Shown here: positions 1 to 6,406 of the stretch, in pieces
Numbering within the stretch: position 1 is the stretch's first letter
Layout: each line of letters begins with the position of its first letter
Assembly (NCBI GenBank): GCA_947581885.1
Contig: CANPWF010000073.1
Coordinates: forward strand, 1-8,120
Direction of reading: 5' to 3'
Length of the DNA: 8,120 bases
Source of the DNA: an uncultured Clostridia bacterium
Lineage (GTDB): Bacteria; Bacillota; Clostridia; Christensenellales; Borkfalkiaceae
Translations under genes and position numbers: made by a program
The notes under the pieces: model-generated
What the model was told of the DNA's origin: nothing
Databases searched by the model: none
Seen by the model: only the letters and a program-made list of their open reading frames with translations

Positions 1-72
<72 letters not shown>

Positions 73-88
73 GTGCGTAACATTCTAA

Positions 89-117
89 ATTTTACACGAT
101 ATAGGACAGCTTGTCAA
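89..117 (-). promoter_or_regulatory. sigma-A-type promoter of tRNA-Val
   Basis: On the minus strand there is a perfect -35 box TTGACA (117-112), a 17-nt spacer and a -10 box TAAAAT (94-89, 5 of 6 matches). The expected start is near 82, about 10 nt before the mature tRNA 5' end at 72. Upstream of the -35 box, up to about 170, the minus strand carries A-rich runs that could act as an UP element. The boxes are directly visible; the start point is inferred. Confidence 0.8.
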
Positions 118-146
118 GCATTTTCTCGCAGTTTTGCATTTTTTTC

Positions 147-170
147 AAAATTTTTTGTCGAAAAAATTTT
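147..170. repeat. AT-only inverted repeat upstream of tRNA promoter
   Basis: Two perfect 10-bp arms, AAAATTTTTT and AAAAAATTTT, flank the loop GTCG. The pair lies in the AT-rich spacer between gpsA and the tRNA promoter, about 65-90 bases upstream of the predicted tRNA start. It is flanked by more A and T runs (139-145). The likely effect is DNA bending or an UP-like contribution. As an RNA hairpin it would be weak, with only A-U pairs, and on the minus strand it is not followed directly by a T run, so it is not a typical terminator. Confidence 0.6.
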
Positions 171-258
171 ACGCTCTCCCCTCCGATCTGAGGCATATTG
201 CAGATGCGTCGGGTCAATTCCCCAATTTACTCAATATATTATTTTATTTTTATTTATC

Positions 259-278
259 ATGTCTGACATAGTACTATG
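259..278. repeat. Overlapping short palindromes after gpsA
   Basis: CATAGTACTATG (267-278) is a perfect 12-bp palindrome. It overlaps ATGTC-T-GACAT (259-269), so the two are mutually exclusive folds. They lie 22-41 bp beyond the gpsA stop codon. On the minus strand the following bases are ATAAATAAAAATAAAA, not a T run, so this does not read as an intrinsic terminator. It might be an RNA 3'-end structure, a protein-binding palindrome or chance in AT-rich DNA. Confidence 0.4.
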
Positions 279-299
279 CAAAGCCTCTATATTTGTGAT

Positions 300-1274
300 T
301 TATTCGTACATTTCGTCCTTGGTACTGCGGGAAAAGAGCTTGTCGATCTCCTCGCGGCAGCGCTTTTCGTCGTCGCCCTTGCCGTAGCAGACGTTGTAGA
401 CGGCCTCGGTGATGGGAAGGTCCACATGGTATTTCTGCCCTAAATACCGCATGGCCTCGCTCGTGGCGACGCCCTCGGCGAGCTTTTCGAACCGCTGACC
501 GCGTGCCAACATCTCGCCGTACATCCTGTTGTGGGAGTACTGCGAAAAGAGGGTCGTCTCGTAGTCGCCGAGATGCGCAAGTCCGTAGGCGGAGAGCTCG
601 TTTCCCCCCATCGCCTTGATGAGGCGGGCGACTTCCCGTGCCCCGCGGGACATCAACGGTCCTTTCAGGGGAACGCAGACGACATCGAGAACGCCCGCGG
701 CGATGCCCATCACGTTCTTCGCCGCCGCCCCGATCTCGGTTCCGATGAGGTCGTCGCCGTAGTAGAAGCGGATGAGATCGCTCTTGAAAGAATCGACGAG
801 GGTCCTCTTCAGCTTCTCGTTCTTCGAGTCGATCACCATGCAGTTGGGCTCCCCTTTCACGAAGCTCTGGATGTGCCCGGGGCCAACCCATACGGCGATC
901 TTATCCCCCGAAACGCCGCTCTCTTCCATAACCTCGGAGAGCCGCTTCCCCGTCTCCTCTTCCACCCCCTTCATGCAGAGGACGAAATTTTTCTCGGAAA
1001 CGTGGAAGGAAGTCACCCGCCGCATGAAGCCGCGGAGCCCCTGCGCGGAGATGGAGATGACGACGATCTCGGCACGCTCCACCGCCTCCTGCAAGTTGCA
1101 CGTCAAAACGATCTTCTCGTCGAGCTGAACGTATTCGTTGCGCCCCGTCTCTTTGAGAATGCGATAGGAGTAGTCGTCCTCGGGCCCCCAGCTGTACACT
1201 TCGTTGCCGCGGCGGGAGAGATACCAAGCGATGAACGATCCCCACCTTCCGCAGCCGAGTACGGAAATTTTCAC
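300..1274 (-). CDS. gpsA: GpsA-like NAD(P)-dependent glycerol-3-phosphate dehydrogenase, divergent
   Basis: The 324-aa product resembles GpsA, the cytosolic enzyme that reduces dihydroxyacetone phosphate to sn-glycerol 3-phosphate for phospholipid synthesis. The N-terminal Rossmann motif GCGRWG (residues 7-12) follows a beta strand. MKGVEEETG (101-109) matches the usual SKGIE segment, with K102. IGAAAKNVMGIAAG (181-194) carries the expected catalytic lysine K186. LGDYETT (235-241) replaces the usual LGDLxxT, keeping Asp237. The family motif SRNRRFG appears here as SHNRMYG (247-253), so the residue that is normally the phosphate-binding Arg is His248. GPGHIQS (131-137) replaces the common GPSFA. 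The start is GTG at 1274, chosen because CGGAGG (1285-1280) lies 5 nt upstream and the Rossmann fold begins at once. It is 11 nt after recR and is the last gene of the operon. The family is clear; the exact substrate is less so. Confidence 0.82.
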   Translation of the reverse strand: MKISVLGCGRWGSFIAWYLSRRGNEVYSWGPEDDYSYRILKETGRNEYVQLDEKIVLTCNLQEAVERAEIVVISISAQGLRGFMRRVTSFHVSEKNFVLCMKGVEEETGKRLSEVMEESGVSGDKIAVWVGPGHIQSFVKGEPNCMVIDSKNEKLKRTLVDSFKSDLIRFYYGDDLIGTEIGAAAKNVMGIAAGVLDVVCVPLKGPLMSRGAREVARLIKAMGGNELSAYGLAHLGDYETTLFSQYSHNRMYGEMLARGQRFEKLAEGVATSEAMRYLGQKYHVDLPITEAVYNVCYGKGDDEKRCREEIDKLFSRSTKDEMYE

Positions 1275-1285
1275 GTTTGCCTCCG

Positions 1286-1879
1286 TCAGAGTTCTTTGCG
1301 TTCGACGAGTGCCCGCTCGAGGGTAACATCGTCGGTATATTCGAGTTCCCCGCCGATGGGAATGCCCCGCGAGAGGCGGGTGACCTTCACGCCGAGGGGC
1401 TTTAATAGCTTTGCGATGTACATTGCGGTCGCTTCCCCCTCAACGTCGGGATTGGTCGCCATGATGACCTCTTCCACCCCGCCCCTTTGTACCCGTTCGA
1501 GAAGTTCCCGCACGCGGATATCGTTGGGGGTAACGCCGTTCATCGGGTCGATGACCCCATGCAGAACGTGATACACCCCCTTGAAGGCGTGCAGCCGTTC
1601 GAGGGCGATCGCATCCTTTGGCTCCTTGACGACGCAAATTTGTTTCCCTTCGCGGGAAGCGCACACGGCGCAAATATCCTCTTCGGAGAAATTCCCGCAG
1701 ATCTTGCAGAAGCGGACCTTGCGCTTTGCGTCGAGGATCGCGTCCGCGAACGCCCGCGCCTCCCCTTCCGTCATGTTGATGACGCGGTAGGCGTACCGCT
1801 GTGCCGTCTTTTTCCCCACCCCGGGGAGTTTGGCGAACTCATTGATGAGTCTGCCGATGGGTTCGATGAACACTTCCAC
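1286..1879 (-). CDS. recR: Recombination mediator RecR
   Basis: The 197-aa product has the normal RecR length and full domain order. RecR works with RecO (and RecF) to load RecA onto SSB-coated single-stranded DNA at gaps. A helix-hairpin-helix carries LPGVGKKTAQR (18-28). A four-cysteine zinc finger follows (C58, C61, C70, C73). The Toprim domain starts at ICVVKEPKD (81-89) and includes ATNPDVEGEATAMY (141-154). The C-terminal segment GIPIGGELEYTDD (172-184) matches the conserved RecR ending. The start is GTG at 1879, directly abutting the ybaB stop codon (TGAGTG), with a purine-rich GGGGGAGGG (1897-1889) upstream. The N terminus aligns with known RecR proteins. Position 84 is Lys where some RecRs have Glu, which varies in this phylum. 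It is the second-last gene of the operon, and its translation is probably coupled to ybaB. Confidence 0.97.
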   Translation of the reverse strand: MEVFIEPIGRLINEFAKLPGVGKKTAQRYAYRVINMTEGEARAFADAILDAKRKVRFCKICGNFSEEDICAVCASREGKQICVVKEPKDAIALERLHAFKGVYHVLHGVIDPMNGVTPNDIRVRELLERVQRGGVEEVIMATNPDVEGEATAMYIAKLLKPLGVKVTRLSRGIPIGGELEYTDDVTLERALVERKEL

Positions 1880-2224
1880 TCAGAGGAGCCCTCCCCCGAG
1901 TCCGCCCATCCCCGCGAACTTCGCCATCTTTTCCGCGTACACCTCGTCCGCCTTCTTGTAGCCGTCGTTGATGGCGGCGAGCACAAGGTCCTCCAAAAAT
2001 TCCTCGTCGTCGGGATCGATGACCGATTTATCGATCTCGATACCGTCGATGATCTTCTTCGCATTCATATAGACGACGACCGCCTCTCCGCCCGCAGTGC
2101 CTACGATCTCCCACTCGTCGAGCAGTTTTTCGGTCTCTTTCATCTCTTCCTGCATCTTTTGCGCCTGTTTCATGAGGTTCTGCATATTGCCCCCCATGCC
2201 CATGCCGCCTCTGCCGTAACTCAT
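1880..2224 (-). CDS. ybaB: YbaB/EbfC family nucleoid-associated protein
   Basis: This 114-aa protein belongs to the YbaB/EbfC family of small dimeric DNA-binding proteins, which is usually encoded between dnaX and recR. The first 14 residues are rich in Gly and Met (MSYGRGGMGMGGNM). The typical first helix follows, with NLMKQAQKMQEEM (16-28). Next comes a beta sheet with GGEAVVVYMNAKK (45-57), and then IDPDDEEFLEDLVLAAINDG (69-88), the conserved C-terminal helix region. A Gly-rich tail (GMGGLGGGLL, 105-114) ends it. The ATG at 2224 is preceded by AAGGAGGG a few bases upstream, and that ribosome site overlaps the dnaX stop codon. Its stop abuts the recR GTG. Its precise role, whether nucleoid organisation or help in RecR-dependent repair, is not settled for the family. 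Confidence 0.95.
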   Translation of the reverse strand: MSYGRGGMGMGGNMQNLMKQAQKMQEEMKETEKLLDEWEIVGTAGGEAVVVYMNAKKIIDGIEIDKSVIDPDDEEFLEDLVLAAINDGYKKADEVYAEKMAKFAGMGGLGGGLL

Positions 2225-2233
2225 ATTCCCTCC

Positions 2234-3940
2234 TTATGATTTGATCTCGACGGAATAATCCTTGAAATTGCGTTTGAGTTCTTCGATGCCGTCCGCCTTG
2301 GAAGGGGCTCTCTCCGCCCCGCGGACCTCGAAATCCGTCACGCCGACGGTGGCGAAATTCTCTTCCATCACGGCGCGGTGTTCGGGGCGGTTGAGCGAGC
2401 GGAGAACGGCGTCGCTCGTCGTCGAAAGCACCAGCTTCGTCCCCTCGAAACGGGGAGAAAGGTCCGAACACAGGGTGAACAGCACGCCGTTCCGCGCATT
2501 CTTGCGAAGGGCGCGGATGAACCTTCCGAACGTCACCGTCGCCCCCGCCTCAAAGGGCGAGACGACCTCCGCATTCTCCGCTTTCGGCGGCGTTACGGTT
2601 TTTTCCTCCGTCTTTGCCGCGGGCGCGGAAACTTTCTTATCGGCTACGCTCTCGAAGGGAGCGTCGTCAAACGACCAATCGGGTTCGTCGGGCGGAGGGG
2701 GAAGTTCTTCCTCCTCTTCGGATACGGCCGCCGCCCTTTCTTTTACGGGCTTTACGGGCTCCGAAACGGTGGAAACGGCGGGAGCCGAAACGGGAACCCC
2801 CCTTTCCAACTTCTCTTCGAGGGCGGCAACGCGCACGGTGAGCGCGTCGACATCGCATTCGATCGCGGGGCACGCACAGCGCAGGATCGCCGTCTCGAAC
2901 AGCACCCGCGGCGAGGACGTGAACCGTAGATCGCTCTCCGTCTTGGCAAGGATCTCCGTCGCCCGTAAAATTGCCCTGCCGTCCGCACCGTCCGCGAGCT
3001 TTTTCACCTCGGAAAAGAGTTCTTTGGGAAGAGAAAGCAGCCTTTCCGCCGTGCGGCACGTCTTGGCGACGGCGACGCGGTTGAGCATTTCGAGGGTATC
3101 CTTGCAAAGAACGCCCACCGATTTTCCCGCGGCGAGCAAGTTCTCCACCCGATCGATCGCCCCGTCCGAATCGGAGGAGAGAAGGGCTTGCACGAAGGAG
3201 CAGGTCCCCATGAAATCCGCCGCCCCGAGTGCCTTCACCACCCCTTCATAGGTGAGTTTTTCGTCGTAGGCGATGCACATCTCGGCAATGGAGAGCATGT
3301 CGCGATCGCTCCCCGCACCCGCGCGGGCGATGGCGGCGACGGCTTCGGGCTCGTATTCCTTCCCGATCTCCTTCAAAATTCGGCATAGATGCCCTTCGAG
3401 GTCGCTCTCGGGAATGAGTTTGAAATCGAGCCGCATACAGCGGGACATGATGGTGGCGGGGAGCTTTTGGGGCTCCGTCGTCGCGAGGATGAAGATCGCG
3501 TGTGCGGGCGGCTCTTCGAGCGTTTTCAGAAGGGCGTTGAAGGCACTATCCGTCAGCATGTGCACTTCGTCGACGATGTACACTTTGTACTTCGCCGAAA
3601 CGGGCGGATACTGCACCTTCTCGCGCAGGTCCCGCATCTCGTTCACGCCGTTGTTGGAGGCGGCATCGATCTCGACGATGTCGAGCGAGCCCTTCGCGAG
3701 CGCGAGGCAGGAAGGGCACTTCCCGCACGGGGAACCGTGTTCGGGATGCTCGCAGTTGACGGCGCGGGCGAAGATACGGGCAACGGTCGTCTTGCCCGTT
3801 CCGCGCGGCCCCGTGAAGAGGTACGCGTGCCCCACCGTTCCCGAGGCGATCTGATTGGTGAGAACGCGCACGACGTGTTCCTGCCGCACGATGCCTTCGA
3901 AGCGGTCCGGTCTGAATTTTCGGTACAATGAAAGGTGCAT
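2234..3940 (-). CDS. dnaX: DNA polymerase III subunit gamma/tau (clamp loader)
   Basis: The 568-aa clamp-loader ATPase opens the beta sliding clamp and loads it on primed DNA. The AAA+ core starts with LYRKFRP (5-11). Walker A is GPRGTGKTT (44-52). A zinc-binding module uses C63, C72, C75 and C78, and Walker B is VYIVDEVHML (120-129). Sensor 1 lies in ILATTEPQKL (151-160), the SRC motif is at 166-168 and sensor 2 is GSDRDML (210-216). Domain III runs to about 360. An acidic and proline-rich linker (about 383-460, with EEEEELPPPP at 408-417) follows, then a folded C-terminal part (about 462-568) that fits the tau tail. The ATG at 3940 has AAGGAGG only 3 nt upstream, and that site overlaps the stop of the membrane-protein gene. 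I saw no A-AAA-AAG slippery heptamer, so separate gamma production is not supported. Confidence 0.97.
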   Translation of the reverse strand: MHLSLYRKFRPDRFEGIVRQEHVVRVLTNQIASGTVGHAYLFTGPRGTGKTTVARIFARAVNCEHPEHGSPCGKCPSCLALAKGSLDIVEIDAASNNGVNEMRDLREKVQYPPVSAKYKVYIVDEVHMLTDSAFNALLKTLEEPPAHAIFILATTEPQKLPATIMSRCMRLDFKLIPESDLEGHLCRILKEIGKEYEPEAVAAIARAGAGSDRDMLSIAEMCIAYDEKLTYEGVVKALGAADFMGTCSFVQALLSSDSDGAIDRVENLLAAGKSVGVLCKDTLEMLNRVAVAKTCRTAERLLSLPKELFSEVKKLADGADGRAILRATEILAKTESDLRFTSSPRVLFETAILRCACPAIECDVDALTVRVAALEEKLERGVPVSAPAVSTVSEPVKPVKERAAAVSEEEEELPPPPDEPDWSFDDAPFESVADKKVSAPAAKTEEKTVTPPKAENAEVVSPFEAGATVTFGRFIRALRKNARNGVLFTLCSDLSPRFEGTKLVLSTTSDAVLRSLNRPEHRAVMEENFATVGVTDFEVRGAERAPSKADGIEELKRNFKDYSVEIKS

Positions 3941-3948
3941 ATGCCTCC

Positions 3949-4656
3949 TTATACGGCGAAGAAGCCGCGGGCGACGGTCTTGGGAACGGTGCGGCGGTTG
4001 ATCTCATACGTCAACGCCGTCCAGCCGCCGAGCAGAGAAAAGAGCACGAGATAGTACAGGACGTAATACCACCATGTGGGGGTGAAATTCGGCGCGGCGA
4101 TGAGGATGATGGAGCCGTTGACGATCTGCGAAAAGACAGCCGTCCCCTCCTCGATCCCCTTCGCAACGCAAATTTCGATATAGGCGATCGTCGCACCGAG
4201 AAGGGCAGCCGACCAAATCAGATCGCTCTTCCGAAAGCCGACGCGCATCATCGTCACAAGTCCCCCGAAGTAGAGCAGGGCATGGTTGGCGAGGGTGAAA
4301 TAGCGATCCATCTCGCTTACCGCGCGGCCCGCGAACGTCTGCGGGATGAAGAACACGCACAGCCCGTACACCAGCCCGCACAGGGCGCACAGCTGAGAGA
4401 CGGCGACCTTGAAGGGGCGCACGGGCAATACCGTTCCGAACACGAAGAGGAAATAGCACATGGTGCTCAGATCCATCGGGAAGGACTTCGCGGGCAGGTA
4501 AGCCGTGAACTTGAAGGCGACAAACCAAACCGCCACCGCCCAAGCGGCAACGAGGGACGCGATCCTGTTCCTCCGCAGTGCGATCGCCGCGAGCGGCACG
4601 AAGAAGAGAAGCAGCAGTTGGACCGAACGGATGGGAAGAAATTCATTCGAGAGCAT
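3949..4656 (-). CDS. Uncharacterised polytopic membrane protein (weakly YwaF/TIGR02206-like)
   Basis: I do not recognise this 235-aa protein with certainty. It is strongly hydrophobic, with about seven or eight likely membrane segments near residues 11-27, 33-53, 62-78, 85-104, 121-138, 147-165, 173-190 and 194-214. It has no cleavable signal peptide and no sizeable soluble domain. Notable polar or aromatic motifs inside or beside segments are FPMDLSTMCYF (59-69), LANHALLYF (122-130), YIEICVAKGIEEG (159-171) and WWYYVLYY (195-202). The overall pattern recalls the YwaF/TIGR02206 family of bacterial integral membrane proteins, but that is only a family-level impression. The ATG at 4656 has a weak AAAAGGA about 10 nt upstream. 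It is 27 nt after the sigma-factor gene and 8 nt before dnaX, so it is probably co-transcribed with both. The stop TAA overlaps the dnaX ribosome site. Confidence 0.85.
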   Translation of the reverse strand: MLSNEFLPIRSVQLLLLFFVPLAAIALRRNRIASLVAAWAVAVWFVAFKFTAYLPAKSFPMDLSTMCYFLFVFGTVLPVRPFKVAVSQLCALCGLVYGLCVFFIPQTFAGRAVSEMDRYFTLANHALLYFGGLVTMMRVGFRKSDLIWSAALLGATIAYIEICVAKGIEEGTAVFSQIVNGSIILIAAPNFTPTWWYYVLYYLVLFSLLGGWTALTYEINRRTVPKTVARGFFAV

Positions 4657-4683
4657 CGCAGCACCGTCCTTTTCCGTTCTTTT

Positions 4684-5223
4684 CTATCGCAATGCGCAGA
4701 GTTTTCTCTTTGCCCGCGCCAAGGCGTTATCCACGCTCTTGACCTGTTTGCCCGTCGCCGCCGAGATCTCGGCATAGCTCATACCGTCGAGATACATCGA
4801 CACGACGCGGTATTCGAAATCGGAGAGCTCCCGCATGAGGGTGCGGGTGAATTCCGCCCGCGATTCGAGATCGAGCAGGGTATCCTCGGGGGAAGCTCCC
4901 CCGTCCGCCGTCTCGGGATCGAACTCCTCCGCCCGTTCCCCGTGCGAGGCGCGGAGCACCCCGTAGATGCGGCGCGTCACACAGAGATAGGCGAAGTTCT
5001 TGAAGGATTTCCCCGCCGATTTATCGTACGAGCCGATCGCGAGATACAGCCCGATCATGCCCTCCTGCACGAGGTCGTCCGTCTCCCAGCCCTGCAAAAA
5101 GAAGGTGCGTGCCCGTGCACGGACGGTGTTTTTATAGCGGAGGAGAAGTTCCTCCGTCGCCGACGCGTCCCCCTTTTGCGCCCGTTCGACGAGCGTTTCA
5201 TCCGAAATTTTATTCTCTTTCAC
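4684..5223 (-). CDS. sigH: Sigma-H-like RNA polymerase sigma factor, short form
   Basis: The 179-aa sigma-70 family protein is closest, by recognition, to Bacillota sigma-H (Spo0H). In Bacillus subtilis that factor controls transition-state and early sporulation genes. Region 1.2/2.1 begins SDETLVERAQKGD (7-19). Region 2.2 is DDLVQEGMIGLYLAI (49-63), and region 2.3-2.4 runs through FKNFAYLCVTRRI (74-86). Region 4.2 is YLDGMSYAEIS...VKSVDNALARAKRKL (144-175), a helix-turn-helix that matches sigma-H well. The linker between regions 2 and 4 (about 92-125) is acidic and short, which makes the protein roughly 40 residues shorter than B. subtilis sigma-H. The start is GTG at 5223, with GAGGT about 6 nt upstream. 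The gene overlaps rlmB by 14 nt. The rlmB-sigH neighbourhood supports the name. Its regulon and any sporulation role are inference. Confidence 0.85.
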   Translation of the reverse strand: MKENKISDETLVERAQKGDASATEELLLRYKNTVRARARTFFLQGWETDDLVQEGMIGLYLAIGSYDKSAGKSFKNFAYLCVTRRIYGVLRASHGERAEEFDPETADGGASPEDTLLDLESRAEFTRTLMRELSDFEYRVVSMYLDGMSYAEISAATGKQVKSVDNALARAKRKLCALR

Positions 5224-5917
5224 GGACTACCTCATACACCGCGATGCCCAACGCGACGGACGCATTGAGCGAATTGACTTTGCCGAACAAGGGAATGGAG
5301 AGCACGCCGTCGCACTTCTCGCGGGTGAGGCGATGTACGCCGCAGTCCTCTCCGCCCAACACGAGGGCGATCTTCCCCTTCAAGTTCGCTTTGAAAAGCG
5401 GGCTTCCGTCCGCTTCCAAGGCGTACACCCAATAGCCGCGGGCTTTCAACCTGTCGATGGCGGAATTGAGGGAAGGGACCTTGGCGACGGGAAGATGTTC
5501 CGCCGCCCCCGCCGAAATGCGGACGACGGCTTCGGTGACTCCTACCCCCTTCGCCTTAGGAATGACGACCCCGTCCGCCCCCGCACATTCCGCAACGCGG
5601 ATGACCGAGCCGAGGTTGTGCACGTCCTCGATCCCGTCGCAGAGGACGAGAAGGCTGCTCTCCTTCCCCTCGCCGAGCGTTTCGAAGTCGGCATACACGA
5701 AGTCGGTCGTGAGGGCGATCACCCCCTGATGACGTTTGGTGACGCTCTCCTTGTCGAGCACGGCGCGGTCGACAAACTGCACGCGCACGCCCTTTTCCCG
5801 CGCGATCGCGAAGATCTTTCCGAGGCTCCCCTGCGCACCCTTTTCGAGCAGAATTTTCTCGATGGTCTTGTCCGTTTTCAGCAGTTCGAAAACGGCGTTT
5901 CTTCCCTCCGTTTTCAT
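5210..5917 (-). CDS. rlmB: 23S rRNA (guanosine-2'-O-)-methyltransferase RlmB (SpoU family)
   Basis: The 235-aa SpoU/TrmH-type methyltransferase is expected to methylate the 2'-O of G2251 (E. coli numbering) in the peptidyl-transferase P loop of 23S rRNA, using S-adenosylmethionine. The N-terminal substrate-binding domain starts EGRNAVFELL (4-13) and contains KRHQGVIAL (61-69). The knotted catalytic domain has motif 1 DGIEDVHNLGSVIRVAEC (94-111) with N101 and R107. Motif 2 is LVLGGEDCGVHRL (185-197) with E190. Motif 3 is IPLFGKVNSLNASVALGIA (208-226), which forms the cofactor-binding trefoil knot. The ATG at 5917 overlaps the mrnC stop in an ATGA arrangement, with GAGGAG about 11 nt upstream. 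The 3' end overlaps sigH by 14 nt. TrmH-family relatives acting on tRNA are an alternative, but length, N-terminal domain and the MrnC neighbour favour RlmB. Confidence 0.93.
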   Translation of the reverse strand: MKTEGRNAVFELLKTDKTIEKILLEKGAQGSLGKIFAIAREKGVRVQFVDRAVLDKESVTKRHQGVIALTTDFVYADFETLGEGKESSLLVLCDGIEDVHNLGSVIRVAECAGADGVVIPKAKGVGVTEAVVRISAGAAEHLPVAKVPSLNSAIDRLKARGYWVYALEADGSPLFKANLKGKIALVLGGEDCGVHRLTREKCDGVLSIPLFGKVNSLNASVALGIAVYEVVRERE

Positions 5918-6288
5918 GAAAAAAACAGCTCCTCAATACGGGCGAGATCGCCCGTCAAATACAAATAGCCGATGACGGCTTCGAAGCCCGTCGAGCGGAC
6001 GTACTCCCCTACGTCGGCATTCTTGCTCTTCGTCGGCTTGTGCGCGTTGCGGCCGCGGCGGTAGATGTCCTCTTCCTCCTCGGTGAGAAGGGGAAGGATA
6101 TGCTCCAACGCCCCGCTCTGCCCATGCGCCGAAACGAGCGCGGACGCGCGGCGGTTGAGTTCCCCCGTCTTAGAGGAACTCTCCCGCGCGAGGCGTTCCC
6201 GCACGAGAAGGGTATACGCCGCGTCGCCCACGAAGGCGAGCACGACGGGATTCATCTGTTTTGCCCGCTCGGGCGGAAGTGGTTGCAT
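5914..6288 (-). CDS. mrnC: Mini-ribonuclease III (23S rRNA maturation)
   Basis: The 124-aa protein is a lone RNase III catalytic domain without a double-stranded-RNA-binding domain, as in Mini-III. Mini-III trims both ends of 23S rRNA precursors in Bacillus. The first half of the active site is VLAFVGDAAYTLLVRERL (16-33), with D22 as the likely metal ligand. The second half is EEDIYRRGRNAH (72-83) followed by STGFEAVIGYLYLTGD (99-114), with E103 the second key acid. The reading frame stays open upstream to 6501. I place the start at ATG 6288 because AGAGGA lies 6 nt upstream, the family begins here and the operon promoter (6307-6335) lies inside the longer frame. The gene is first in the operon and overlaps rlmB by 4 nt. 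Pairing with RlmB puts two 23S rRNA processing steps together. Confidence 0.93.
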   Translation of the reverse strand: MQPLPPERAKQMNPVVLAFVGDAAYTLLVRERLARESSSKTGELNRRASALVSAHGQSGALEHILPLLTEEEEDIYRRGRNAHKPTKSKNADVGEYVRSTGFEAVIGYLYLTGDLARIEELFFS

Positions 6289-6306
6289 CGCTTTCCTCTT
6301 TCCTTT

Positions 6307-6335
6307 ATTATAGCACGGGCGGAGAAAAATGACAA
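6307..6335 (-). promoter_or_regulatory. Strong extended -10 promoter of the mrnC-to-gpsA operon
   Basis: On the minus strand the -35 box is TTGTCA (6335-6330, 5 of 6), the spacer is 17 nt and the -10 box is a perfect TATAAT (6312-6307). A TG one base before it (6315-6314) makes an extended -10. The predicted start is near 6300, only about 12 nt before the mrnC ATG at 6288. The leader AAGAGGAAAGCG would therefore be almost entirely ribosome-binding site. The boxes are seen; the start site is inferred. No other promoter of this quality was noticed within the eight-gene operon. Confidence 0.82.
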
Positions 6336-6406
6336 GCATTAAAGCGGGCGTGCGAAAAACCGTCGCGGAAAAATACAAATTTTCGCCTCTCCCGCCCCCC
6401 AAACAG

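Noticed and set aside
259..278. Palindrome CATAGTACTATG as the gpsA terminator
   Set aside because: On the minus strand it is followed by mixed A and T with mostly A, not a T run, and the stem is short and AT-rich.
1622..1639. Lys84 at the start of the RecR Toprim domain as a lost catalytic acid
   Set aside because: This position varies among Bacillota RecR proteins as I recall them, RecR is not known to need Toprim catalysis, and the rest of the protein is intact.
2590..2610. Run of six A on the dnaX coding strand (2604-2599) as a programmed frameshift site for gamma
   Set aside because: The codons read GAG-GAA-AAA-ACC, so no X-XXY-YYZ slippery heptamer is in the correct frame. I saw no better site in the linker region.
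3928..5268. Long plus-strand open frame opposite dnaX, the membrane gene and sigH, plus similar long antisense frames opposite gpsA, recR and dnaX
   Set aside because: Each lies over a well-recognised minus-strand gene, has a low-complexity, charge-rich translation and exists because GC-rich codons leave few stops in the opposite frames.
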